In this document: positions 33,246 to 45,089 of the stretch, piece by piece
How the letters are laid out: each line of letters begins with the position of its first letter
Position numbering within the stretch: the stretch's first letter is position 1
From: Paratinospora sagittata
Taxonomy: Eukaryota > Streptophyta > Magnoliopsida > Ranunculales > Menispermaceae
Direction: 5' to 3'
Assembly: GCA_035771175.1 (NCBI GenBank)
Contig: CM069606.1
Span: forward strand, 30,027,816 to 30,091,815
Length of the DNA stretch: 64,000 nt
The notes under the pieces: generated by a model
Told to the model about the DNA's origin: nothing
Databases searched by the model: none
Seen by the model: only the letters and a program-made list of their open reading frames with translations
Position numbers and translations under genes: made by a program

Positions 33246-36200
33246 ATGCAAACAAGAAAGAGAGGAAGGCCACGTACTGTTCGTCCCGCAGTTGAGGCAC
33301 CTCCTGAGATTCAGGAACCGCCGCCTCCGACAACAGCACAGGCCACACCCGACACTGCCACTCCATCTGGGCAGGCAATCCCACCCCCACCCGCACCCTT
33401 TGCCATGCCTTCAAGCATTGAAACCTTCTTCACTGGATTTATTGAGGCGATGAAGGCCACTGTTCAAACTGCTGTTCGGGAGACTGCAGCCAGTCAGGTT
33501 GCCATGGTTCAAGCACCTGTAAAAATTTGGGTCGGAAGCTCAAACCGATCAGATTACTAAATACAAGCGGCTACAACCTCTTACTTTCGATGGCACCATT
33601 GATCCTGATGAGGTGCAAAAGTGGCTGGATGAGTCAAAGAAGGCTCTTGATGCAATGAGAGTCGATGAGACTCGTAAAATTCCACTAGCGACCTACCAAT
33701 TTGTTGGTGGAGCAAACAAATGGTGGATCACAGTGAAAGAAGACCCACGGGTCAACATAGCCGATATGACTTGGCAACAGTTCGAGTCGATGTTTATTGA
33801 TGAGTATTTTCCCAGCGCCGTGACGAAGCAGAAGCGACAGGACTTCGCTAAGTTATACCAAGGCACCATGACCGTCAGAGAATATGCTGGAAAATTCAAA
33901 GAATTATCCGTCTACTATCTCCACCATCTCAACGGAGCGAGATAAGACTGAGAAATTTTATAATGGACTTCGCCATGACATTCGACAAGCCTTATCAATC
34001 TTGGATCTCAAGATTTACAAAGAGGTTGTTGACAAAGCCATGAGCTTTGAACAAGAGAAGCTCTTACAGGAACAACGAATGAATAAGGGCAAACGGCCTG
34101 CAACGTTTTCCCAACAAGGCATGCAACAGGGCAACAAGAAAAAACCCGACTACAATCAAAACCCAGCCCACCCAGCCCCGGTTTCGAAGAATGAGACCAC
34201 AACACCTGCCGCTGAACCTTCTAACCCTAACCATCAGGGTTTCCGAAATCATGGAAGAGGTGGCCGTCGAAACGGCAATGGCAGAGGTGGTGGTCGACAC
34301 CACATTCAGCATGGCCAGCAGAACAATTAGCATGGCCAACAGAACCATCCGTAGTATCATCCGACATGTTTCAACTGCGACCAGAAGGGCCATGTAAAAC
34401 ATCTTTGTCCGCACCTTCAGCAATCTATTCCGGCTATTCCGGTCCAACAAGCACCACCTGCTGCTAATGCCCAACCCAGGCAGAACCAGCAGAACCAAGG
34501 TCAACGGAATCAGGACTGAGCATTCGCCATCGCTCAACATCCCCTACCAGACAACAATGTCGTCGAAGGTACCTTTCCTTTGTTCAATACAATGGTGCAT
34601 GTTTTGTTTGATTCAGGTGCTACGCATTCTTTTATATCATCAGCATTGGTAAGACATTTAGGCTTGCATCCTGAACCCACAAACATCACACTCCATGTCA
34701 CATCACCGTTCGGATCTAGTACTGACGTCAACTTGCAGTGTTCTCGATGTGAGCTTCGAATGTCAGAACATATCATATATGCCGATCTGTTTGTGATGGA
34801 TTTTGACGACTTCGACATCATCCTTGGCATGGACTGGTTAACACCACTGGATGCAAAGATCGAATGTATGAAGAAGCAAGTTCACTTAACCTTGCCTACA
34901 GGTGAGTTGGTCAAGCTTCAGGGAACGAGGCAATGGATACACAAATCAACCGTTGCCCTTCTCAAGGCACAACTTCGAGCTCTATCCCTTGGCAATGAAA
35001 CCAACTCACCAACATTATACCCTCTCGAAGTACATGATGTTCCAGTCATATCTGAATTCCCAACGGTTTTACTTAATGACCTTCCTGGTCTACCTCTAGT
35101 TCGAGAATTCGATTTTGAGATCAACCTCATACCTGGGACAGGGCCTATCTCAATTCCACCATACAGAATGTCAAATGTTGAACTGGTCGAATTAGACAAA
35201 CAACTTAAGGAATTAGAGAGTAATGGCTTGATCCGAAAGAGTTCATCACCCTGGGGCGCTCCAGTTCTGTTTGTTCGCAAAAAGGATGGTTCGTTACGAC
35301 TTTGCATCGATTATCGCAAGTTGAATAACGTCACCATCAAGAACAGATATCCGTTGCCCAGGATCGATGACTTGTTCGACCAACTTATAGATGCCAAATT
35401 TTTCTCTAAGATTGATTTACGTTCCGGTTATCACCAACTCCGGATCCGAGAGTCGGACATCACCAAGACGTCCTTTAGAACTCGGTACGGTCATTACGAG
35501 TTCTTAGTTATGCCGTTCGGTCTAACAAATGCACCTGCTGCATTCATGGATTTGATGAATCGCATCTTCAGGTTATACTCAGACCGATTTGTGGTGGTTT
35601 TTGTGGACGACATCTTGATATATTCCTCAACTGAGGAAGACCATAAAATACATTTGAAGATAGACCTCCAGACCTTGAGAAGCCACCAACTGTATGCAAA
35701 GTTGAGTAAGTGCGAATTTTGGGCAAAGAGAGTTCAATTCCTAGGCTATGTGGTTTCAGGCAATGGCATTGAGGTAGATCCTTCTAAGGTTGAAGCAGTT
35801 TTAAACTGGAAGCAGCCTACCACTGTTACTCAGATTAGGAGTTTTCTTGGGTTGGCTGGCTATTACAGACGCTTCATCAAGGACTTCTCAAAGATTGCTG
35901 AACCTATGACCAAGCTCACTCGAAAAGACGTGCGATTTCTCTGGAATCCTGCCTGTGAAGCATCATTTCAGGAATTGAAGAAATGCCTCACGACAGCACC
36001 TGTACTTATCACTCCAAGAAATGCAATTGGCTTAGGTGCCGTGCTAATGCAAGAAGGCCAAGTGGTTGCATATGCATCCAGACAACTGAAGATTCATGAG
36101 GGTAATTACTCAACGCATGACTTGGAACTTGCAGCTGTCGTATTTGCACTGAAGTTATGGCGTCATTACCTATACGACAAACGGTTTGAGGTCTTCTCGG

Positions 36201-37912
36201 ATCACAAGAGTCTTAAGTACATATACACTCAGAGAGACCTTGACCTCCGCTAAAGACGATGGTTGAAATTCTTGAAAGATTATGACTTTCAACTCCAGTA
36301 CCATCCCGGAAAGGCTAATGTTGTGGCCGATGCCCTGAGTAGAAAATCTTATGTTGCTTGCACTCTTAACTACGAAATGGGGAAGTTGGCTACAGAGTTG
36401 GAGAACTTTAACCTACAGCTGAACGTCGAAGGACCAAGACCACGACTCTCTCAATTATCAGTCAACTCTAAGCTCGTTCAAAAGATTTCAGCCGCTCAAG
36501 CCAATGACCTTATGTTAATGGAGAAACGAGACCTTCTACTCAGCGGCCAGGACCTTCATCATTGGTCGGTCTCTGGAGACGGCACCATTTGCTATAAAAA
36601 ATGTCTCTGCCTACCGAACGATCCTGAGGTTCGTAAAGACGTGCTTACTAAGATGCACTGTTCGAGGTACGCTATGCATCCTGGGGGTGACAAGATGTAC
36701 AAGGATGTCAAGCGACAATTCTGGTTTTCTGGAATGAAGAAGGAAATTGCAGACTTCGTTGCTCGATGTCTCGTTTGCCAGCAAGTCAAGGCAGAACGAA
36801 GACTTTCCTCTGGACTTCTCCAGCCATTACCTATTGGAGAATGTAAATGGGAGAACATCGCAATGGATTTTGTCACGGCCTTACCTCGAAACAATAAAGG
36901 GAAAGATGCTATCTGGGTAATCATTGACAGACTTACAAAGTCTGCACACTTCTTGCCAATAAAGTTCTCGGATAATCCCGCCAAACTTGCAGAACTCTAT
37001 GAAAGAGAGATCGTACGCCTTCATGGCATACCACTCACGATCGTCTCTGATCGAGACCCTCGATTCACATCCAACTTTTGGAAAAGCTTCCAGAATAGAA
37101 TGAGTTCTAAGATCACTATGAGCACAGCCTTCCACCCTCAGACTGATGGGCAGTCAAAGCGGCTTATCCAAATTTTAGAAGACATGTTACGATGCTGTAT
37201 TTTGGACTTTAATGATGGATGGGCAAAGTATTTGCATCTAGCTGAGTTTGCATACAACAACAGCTACCAAACTAGTATCGGCATGGTACCATACGAGGCT
37301 CTCTATGGTCGGCCTTGCAGATCTCCGGTATGCTGGTTAGATATGGCAAATCGACCGCAGTTAGGCCCTGAACTAGTTCAAGAGACTTCTGAGAAGATCA
37401 CACTAGTAAAGGAATGACTTCGCGTTGCACAAAGTCGACAGAAGAGCTATGCTGACAAGCGGAGACAACCTCTAGAATTTGCTAAGGGGGACTTTGTTTT
37501 TCTGAAAGTCCAGCCCACAAGAGGTGTCAAACGCTTTGGCATCAAAGGCAAACTCTCCCCGCGATATATCGGTCCATTTCAGATCATTGAATGTATTGGC
37601 AAACTTGCTTATCATCTGTCCCTTCCATCGTCCAAGCCTAAGGTTCATGACGTTTTTCACGTATCTATGCTTCGCAAGTATCGCCCTGATCCTTCGCATA
37701 TCATCCCTTTAGTCGAGGTTCGGGTTGAGGAAGGAAATACGTATCAGGAGAAAGCAATCCAGATTTTAGATCGAAAAACTCAAGAACTACGACGACGTAG
37801 CATACCACTTGTGAAAGTGCTCTGGGATCACCACGACGTAGAGGAAGCAACATGGGAACTAGAAGCAACAATTAAACAGAAATACCCTGAATTGTTTTCT
37901 AGTACCAACTGA
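33246..37912 (+). pseudogene. gag-pol: Element C gag-pol, broken by frameshifts, stops and catalytic losses
   Basis: Domain order is as in A: Gag, CCHC knuckle (C in [14 protein letters not shown]), protease [11 protein letters not shown] (about 34606), [11 protein letters not shown] (about 35606), RNase H, integrase and chromodomain. Visible lesions: an extra A near 33523; a 2-nt loss near 33915; stops at about 34328 (TAG), 34351 (TAG), 34516 (TGA), 36251 (TAA) and 37415 (TGA). All stops fit single C-to-T changes from the A sequence. A 33-nt in-frame deletion near 36030 removes the first RNase H Asp (YTDAS in A). The integrase catalytic Glu codon is a Lys codon (37157-37159). Several frames (34580-36253, 36263-37417) are long but cannot give active enzymes. 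Confidence 0.9.
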
Positions 37913-38151
37913 TGATGTGATACATTGTATTATTTTCACTTATCAATCACAAGATGAAACATTGTTTACACCTATCTTGATCCATTGTTTCACTTCAATA
38001 ACTACGCAGATGTCTGAAAATAATATCAATGGATATAGTGATGCACACATGCAGTGGCCTCCTTATCCATCTGTGGCTACTTCTCAAGCCGATAACCCTC
38101 ATCACTACTTGACTTGATTTCGAGGGAGAAATCCCTTTAAGGGGGGTAGAG
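37913..38151 (+). other. Element C 3' untranslated region and polypurine tract
   Basis: No gene. It ends TTTCGAGGGAGAAATCCC, then AAGGGGGGTAGAG before the LTR, as in A. Confidence 0.75.
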
Positions 38152-39109
38152 TGTAATACCCTGTATTTCACAAAAAAAAAAAAATTTACTATTTGGGCAA
38201 CGCCCGAACGTTCAGGCGCATGCCGGAGCGTTCAGGCGCATGCCGGAGCGTTCAGGCGCATGCCAGAGCGTTCAGGCGCATGACAGAACGTTCAGGCGCA
38301 TGCTAGAACGTTCAGGCGCATGACAGAACGTTCAGGCGCATACCAGAACGTTCAGGCGCAAGGCATGCTAGAACGTTCAGGCGCATGCGAGAACGTTCAG
38401 GCGCATGCGAGAACGTTCAGGCGCATGCGAGAACGTTCAGGCTCATGCCAGAACGTACAGGCGCATGCCAGAACGTTCAGGCGCATGTCAGAACGTACAG
38501 GCGCATGCCCGAACGTTCAGGTACAAAAATCTCTATATAAGAAACCTCCTCATTTCTCATTCCTCACACCAAATCACCTTCTCTTGTGAATTTCTTCTCC
38601 TTTCCACGCATTCTAAGTTTTTGAGACTCACTGTATGAGACTCTCGGTGCGGTGCAACAAGAATTCAGGCGATGTACGTTCATCAAACCATTACGAGATG
38701 GTGTTATGCATACATTCATATTGATTGATTATGATGCTCACTTGTGTATTTAAGATATTTGATATTGAAGTAGGCTTTATTAATTGTTATACTCATGCAC
38801 TATTTACCCACTGAGCGCGTTAAGCTCACTCCATTATTATCCAACCTTTCACAGGAAACTAGAGTGGACTGGGTGCAGGTTATGGGGCCCACATTTTTGT
38901 ACCCTTTGTATGATTCATTGGGAATTTTGGGAGTATGTTCCCTTGACCATTTTATGTACAAAAGTATTCTGAATTAAATGAAATCAGATTTGTACTGTGT
39001 GTACCGTATTTTCGCTACACACTCTGTTGTTACCATTATTATTGTTCAAAATGCGCGCCCCGTCCGTGAGTGTACTGCCGGTTTAGGCGCGTCCGGGTGG
39101 GGTGTGACA
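38152..39109 (+). repeat. Element C 3' LTR, internally deleted
   Basis: TGTAATACCC to GGGGTGTGACA, but only 958 bp. About 740 bp present in the 5' LTR (about 28850-29580) are missing at GTGCAACAAG/AATTCAGGCG (about 38659). The loss removes both hairpin repeats. The minisatellite (about 38201-38522) has 16 units. The TATA box is at 38534-38541. Confidence 0.9.
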
Positions 39110-39284
39110 CATATGATTCCGGGGGAGATAAAAAATTAGATCAGAGGGACTTTCAATTGGATGCTTATGAGTAACACAATCATAGATGAAGATAAAAAAG
39201 TGTATTTCTAATCCTAACTAGATCTTCAATTTCATTTTTAGAAAAAGAATGAGGAGAAAGGTGAAAAATATTTTTAATTGGAGA
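39110..39284. other. Unassigned flank between element C and block X copy 2
   Basis: No ORF. It is contiguous with 27979-28281 in the pre-insertion sequence. The GGAG/AAGTTATATATCCC junction near 39282 shows the site that element B occupies in copy 1. Confidence 0.45.
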
Positions 39285-42200
39285 AGTTATATATCCCTTC
39301 AACCATTTTTTAAGGTTAATTATTTCAAAAGAAAAGCATAATAAGTTGCATCTTTAGTGTACATTGATAAAAATATTTTCATCAATGTACCATTAAATTG
39401 TCTATAATCGTGTACCAACATATAATTTAAGATAATATAATAGTGTATTAAAGGTAATGTTTTTCTATTTAATTTTATTATAAATGTCAATTTAGCATTA
39501 TTTAGAAAGGAAAACGTGCAAGGATGAAACAATCGAATACAACATGCTTTAAAATATTGTTAGGTATCTGTCATAACCCAACATGACCCGTTGCCTTAAA
39601 TAAAACAAACTTCAACAGTACGACATAACAAATAAGTTGATACTTTTAGGCCAAAGGGAGTTTACTCCCGTAGTAAGGCACTCGAACCCCCACCCCCACA
39701 CCGTAGTTTCTCTCTTTTAAGAGTTGGATCATAGCATGAGTTCCATGGTTCAAGTCTAAGATTTACATGCCCTTCGGCTGTTGAGCTTACCTTAAGGTCT
39801 TATTGAGGTCCTCATTACCTCTGAACTTGTGTTAATAAGAAAAAAAAGTAGATAGATTTAGAAAAATAATTTTGTTGTTTTATTCCCTCTAACTTTGTAA
39901 GGAACCATTAATAAGATGACACCCATTATCGACAAATTATAGTGTGAGCATCAACCAGTAGTTGGCTTAATGGAAGCAGCCTGAGTCCCAATGTGCTCCT
40001 TTGTTAGAATGGAAGGGTTTGATTCTTAGAGGCACCCTTAGTTGAAAATGTCTATCATTTCTCTTTCGATTGCCTCGAACGAGGATTAATTAGTCTCATA
40101 CCTAAAAGGTCCGTTTGGTGCGCAAAATAGGATAATATTATTTTTATGGAATTGAATTGGGTGAGATGAAATAGGATAGGATGAGATTAAAAATAAAGTA
40201 ATATTGTGTTTAGTGTAACCATGATATTAAAATAAAAATTAATTAAATAAACTTTTTTAAACTTTTTTTTTTAAATTAAATTAAAAAAAAATGAGGTCAC
40301 TAGTTTTGTAAATCGCAAAACCAGTTTTTTTTGTTTTTTGTACAAAGAAAAAAGAAGAAGAAGAAGAAGAAGAAGATGAAGAGGAAGAAGATGACGAAGA
40401 AGACAAAGATGAACAAGGTGAAAAAGAAAAAGAAAAAAAAAATTATCTGCTGGATAAAATTGGTGGCTGGAATTATTTGTAATTCTATCCCACTCACCTC
40501 CAAACACTGGGATATCCCATCCTATCTTCCCTACCAAACAACCTCAAAGGGTATGGAGATACCTCGTGGAAAACCCAGAAAAGGAATTATAACGTGAGCC
40601 TTTAGAACAAGGGAAAGAAAAATCTCATTTAAGTGAAAGACTTTTGGTGAGTGTTATTCATGATGTAGGGGGTCCATATAGATACATGTACGAGAGCTTG
40701 GTAAGATTTTTATGTACTTATTTATATACCAAGTTCACAATATCAAATGATTCTTCTTTTTATAATTTAATAAAAATGTTTTTCGCTCTTCATAGGCAAT
40801 CACACCCCATTTAATATTGACCTAAATAATAAAGAGGAAATTCTTAACATCCTCTTACCTTTGTACAATTTTGACACATGAGCCTTTGAAATTACACATT
40901 TCACATATTTTATAATCCTCAAGCAAAGGCTTCATGAATTCTATATATTGGCCAACTTTAGGGACCAATGGTAAAGACATATTTATGTTGTCGGGTAGAG
41001 AATTAGGTGGTGATATAAACAAGATATAACTACATAATAATGTTTAAATTGACCCCTTCTTTATCCTTGCTACAAAGGAACAAAAATGTCAGAAGACATG
41101 CCAATAATGAAAAGAGTAATTCAATTTGTGCATTTATAGTATAGTGGTGTTTTAACATTTTGTGATATTGACATTTGTATTTTCTCACAATAATGAGACA
41201 TTAATATGTATTTTCAGACACGCCAATAACTTTGGCATTGCCCATTGTATAAAAGATGTCATAAAAGTTTAGAATATTGGAAGATATTCAATTCATACTA
41301 GAAGAAGATATTGTCAGTGTCATACATGAAAGAAATTATATAGTTTAAACAAGCATTAGTTATATTCTAAGTTCTTGATCAATTTTATAGCCCTAGTTTA
41401 AAGAACCTTGGACTTGAGGCCCATAAGCCTTACATGGAACATCTAAAAGACATGAAGCTTTGGAAACTTGACAAAAGGATTTTGCAAGTGAGGTTAGATT
41501 GTTGACTGCACTGTGGCAATATTCAGAGAATAGTAGCTTTTAAAATAATCAACTGAATTAGTCTCCAGTTTGAGTAGTAGAGTCATAATGATCTCGCTTA
41601 AATACTACTCTTCTAGAACAACATGCTGCCTCCCGTTCACTATTTAAATGTGTTAGGGACAAAACTCTGTCTAGTTAAACTAGATCAATTACTATTTCAA
41701 CAGAGTAACACCGTAAATTGAGGTTAGAATGTAACTCTATGCCCTTAAGGCAATTATGTCCCGTTTAGGTGCTTACAGTGTATAACACTTGTCTCCCGAG
41801 ATACAACAATATCCTTCTTGTTATAGCAACACTTCAACTCATAAGAATAATCGAACCAAAATTGGTTGTACTCATTCACAAAAGAATGCTAAAAGCAGAG
41901 AAGAGAGAAGAGAAGAAAATTTAGAGATTTTGAAATTTTCTGAGTTGTGGAAGATTCTTTTTATAGGCAAATCGTGGTTGTACGTGGTGCCTGTTTCTGT
42001 ACTGTTGGATCGAGTCTGATCGCCTCTAGACGTGATCTGACGAATTTGATTGACGCACCCGATCGTACACCGTTGGATCGTATCTGATCGATTTAGGAGC
42101 AATCTAACGGCTCCGCTTGTTGCGACTGATCCCGCACCGTTGGATCGCGATTGATCCAATCGATCGTGATCTGACGGTCCCGATCAACGCATCCGATCCC

Positions 42201-42300
42201 ACACCATCAGATCTTCGTACATTGCACCTAGACAGATAACTACATTCATCGTATCTGAACGTTCCAAATTCGATCTTTCACGGACGCATCTCATCCGTTC
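39285..42300. repeat. Block X, copy 2
   Basis: Collinear with 4580-7574 in the same orientation, without interruption by B or D. It contains the MITE-like element (40108-40545) and the worn LTR relic (about 41520-42300; minus-strand TATAAAAAG near 41960). Sequence past 42300 (GACCTGCCACG...) shows what lay at the D insertion point. Confidence 0.75.
40108..40545. mobile_element. MITE-like element, copy 2
   Basis: Ends GGTCCGTTTGGTGCGC and, inverted, GAGGTTGTTTGGTAGGG. The interior is GA-rich as in copy 1 (5402-5828). It was carried with the block X duplication, not an independent insertion. Confidence 0.55.
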
Positions 42301-43515
42301 GACCTGCCACGATCTCTGAAAATGAAAAGCTCTCCAGCTCCTCGCGACGATGTAAAGTACTGTGCGCCCTAAGTTGCCCTCGCACACGCGCGGGTGTGGC
42401 GTGCGTGGGGTGATGCTTCCCCGAGCCTTCCTTGTGTGTGTTAGTTGAAATTAAAGTGTAGTATTTTAGCTACACATATAAGTAAATAATTAGAATTTTA
42501 TCTTTTTCATGTGAGACTAAAAGATTATTTCCAAATTTCACCATTTTATGTATATCAAGTAGGCTACTTTAAACTCAATTTCTCATTCATATATAAATAG
42601 ATATAGCTAAATACTTATATATTCTTAATCTTCACATATCAAAGATTAATAATCAACTTGGACCAACCCAAAATCACTTGTGGGTCTCATTTTAATATTT
42701 AGCTGAAAATGGTAAAAAACCATATTTCATTACCCATTTTCCAACGTAGAAAATATTGTTACACCCTATGTCTCCTCCTATCTACGTTTTCTTTTTCTTA
42801 GTTTCACTCTTAATCTATGTCGCCTCATCTCTCGCACAAATCAGTTCTTAGTTTCAAGCAAATTGTGCAAAGCTGCCCGTTCCTCACGCCATTGAAGTTT
42901 CTCAGTTAAGCTCGCACTCGAGCGAGGTGAGTTTTTTTATTTATTTTTTTCTTCCAATTTTCCTACTCTCTTTATGATTCACTCTGTGACAGATCAGACG
43001 GTCAAGGAAGCGAGCGACTTTTATATATGATGATTGTAACTTCAGGTTTTAATATCTGGTTATATTTTGTTATGATCTTGGGTTATGGTATGGTTTTTAC
43101 GTTCGTTTTTTATTTATTTATTTATTATTATTATTTTTTGGTTATCAAAGATTTTTGAACAATTACAACATTTTTTGTTTGGTTCAATATTTTCCAGTAT
43201 TTGCAAAGGTTTTGCTTCGATTGTTTTATGACTGATTTTCAAAAATTTCTAGGATAATACTGCCCCTTTTACATATCTTGTTTTTTCATTAATATATTCT
43301 AAAATTTGAAATTGAGCTCTCTGAAGGTACGATGAGGACCAGATTGGAGCAATTGACTATTGTCGATCCTTTGTAGTTTTCACTGATCTAGACCACTTCT
43401 CCAAGGTACAATCTAAACTATCTTTTTCATATTCTATTTTTTTTTTCTCTATCGCCTCTTTGATCTAAATTTTACTTTAATTGTTTTTCTACTTGGATCC
43501 TTTTATATTGAGACT
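42301..43515. other. Low-copy-looking region, possible host-gene exon remnants
   Basis: There is no long ORF and no TE hallmark. Two stretches resemble exon-intron borders: GAGCGAG/GTGAGTTTTT near 42927, and a 26-codon open segment, 43328-43405 (YDEDQIGAIDYCRSFVVF then TDLDHFSK), ending AAG/GTACAA like a 5' splice site. The segment between them is T-rich like plant introns. I do not recognise the protein. It could be a fragment captured or broken by the flanking transposons. Confidence 0.25.
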
Positions 43516-43802
43516 TGCAGAGCAAGAATCAGAAATGGAAAGTAAAAGAGAATGCTTTCAGATATTGATATCTAAGATTGTTATTTGCTTTAATATAGAC
43601 GGTAGTTATGTTCAGCTGGCTTGATACACGTGTCACTAAAACATTGGATTGACTTATAACAAATTGGCTCACACTAACAAAAACTCAACGAACTAGTTGA
43701 CACTTAACAAAGACTTTAATAGGTATTACAACAGACATAATAGTCAATTTCTTGATTGACGGTCAACTTGATCACTGTGTATTTGTTGCTGAAGCAACTA
43801 CA
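43516..43802 (-). repeat. Short copia 3' LTR (minus strand)
   Basis: On the minus strand it starts TGTAGTTGCTTCAGC at 43802, directly after a G8 polypurine tract, and ends TTCTTGCTCTGCA at 43516 (287 bp). A TATA-like TCTATATTAAAG lies near 43595. The partner 5' LTR is absent. Confidence 0.5.
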
Positions 43803-44040
43803 CTTTCATCCCCCCCCAAGCGAAAAGAGGATTTTAACACCTTGAGCTTGGCCTTGAGATAGTGAAAACAAAATGTGGATAAGGATTACTTAGGATGTCA
43901 CAAGAATTTTAAAGTTCGTTCTAGTCATGAACAAAAGGCGCATCAATCTTAATGTGTTTGGGGCACGCGTGCTGGATTAGATTTGCAGCACGTGCTGCAA
44001 CACTAACATTGTCATGCCATATAAGAGGAATTTGAAATAA
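43803..44040 (-). pseudogene. Copia RNase H C-terminal remnant and polypurine tract (minus)
   Basis: Minus-strand frames with stops resemble the end of Ty1/copia RNase H: WHDNVSVAARAAN at about 44020, then HARAP. Next comes a decayed tail and CTTGGGGGGGGATGAAAG just before the LTR. Only the last 80 codons or so remain. Confidence 0.55.
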
Positions 44041-44869
44041 TTCATGAAGGTTTAAATGGTTCTTGTTGATGAAAACCTTAATGTTGATATTAAATGTTGA
44101 TTATAGACCTAAAATTAAGGTCTAATGGTTATAGAACTTGAACTATCTAGAATAGCATAGATTAGGCTACTAATAAAGGGTTTTGAAACCAAACCCTTGG
44201 ACGAGATTGAAGGTTCTTAGATGATTAAGGACCAGCAAAGTTTCCAAACCCTTGAATGAGAGTGAAGGTTCTTAGATGATTAAGGACCCTTGAATGAGAT
44301 TAAGGACCAGTAAAGTTTCTAAACCCTTGAATGAGATTGAAGGTTCTTAGATCATTAAGGACCGGTAAAAATGGACTATTAAGTGAAATTATGTTTTGTT
44401 GTATTCTATGGTTAAGATGAACTAAGATTAGTTTTATGAATGCTAGGAAATCAGAAAACGACCAAGTGAGGTGTAGTTCTCAAGGCGGGGGAACTAGTTA
44501 AGAACGGTATTGCTGTGAGTAGATTCCATTATTCTATCATATGCATATCATCATAACTCCAAAAAATGGTTTTATCTCATGATTCATGTTCATTTTTATA
44601 TGTTATAGTGTTCTAGCATGAAATGCTGGTTAAGAAAGTACGATCATGTATGGGAATAATACTAGTATGACATGTTGGATATTGCTTTAGATTCATGAAA
44701 ATGGATGAAATTACTTCTTTATAGGACATCTTAGTTATTATTCATGCTCTCATATTTCTAATGGATATTTTGTTTTTTATTTTGCTACCATGCTACTTAA
44801 ATGAATATCTGTATATGTGTTTAAATGTCTATGTTTACGCATGTTGGATCTAGAAAGTATGCCAAGGGA
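44041..44869. other. No gene seen; contains a 55-bp tandem repeat
   Basis: AT-rich, with no ORF. Three direct repeats start with AAACCCTTG at 44191, 44246 and 44321. The middle one is lengthened by about 20 bp through an internal duplication of a TTAAGGACC/TTGAATGAGA segment. Confidence 0.5.
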
Positions 44870-45020
44870 TAGGGGTGTAAGCAACCCAACCGACCCGACC
44901 CGACCCGACCAAACCTGACCATTTCGGGTCGGGTGGGGTTTGATTGATATGTCGGGTTGATCGGGTTAATTTTTTAGCAACCCGACCAAACCCGACCTAT
45001 ATATATATATATATATGAGT
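44870..45020. mobile_element. One end of a hAT-like MITE
   Basis: TAGGGGTGTAAGCAACCC resembles the terminal repeat of plant hAT MITEs. It is followed by CGACCCGACC repeats and their inverse (GGTCGGGTGGGG), then a TA run. No matching second terminus (CACCCCTA) is seen, so it is truncated by the adjoining gypsy fragment. Confidence 0.45.
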
Positions 45021-45089
45021 TTATCCTCATTCCCATAAGTCAAGTTTAAGAGTAGCTTGACTTGTACATATATGGAGAACATCTGTCAC

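Larger units (their letters stand above)
28277..39114 (+). mobile_element. Element C: second copy of the A family, decayed gag-pol, perfect TSD
   Basis: 5' LTR 28282-30031, PBS 30037-30048, leader, intact ORF1 30881-32461, spacer, gag-pol 33246-37912 (many lesions), polypurine tract and 3' LTR 38152-39109. The flanks CATAT (28277-28281 and 39110-39114) are a perfect 5-bp duplication. The two LTRs differ greatly in length because the 3' LTR has an internal deletion. Confidence 0.92.

Noticed and set aside
44890..45000. Telomere-like repeat (GGGTCGGG)
   Set aside because: The plant telomere repeat is TTTAGGG; the CCCGACC words here belong to a hAT-like MITE end.
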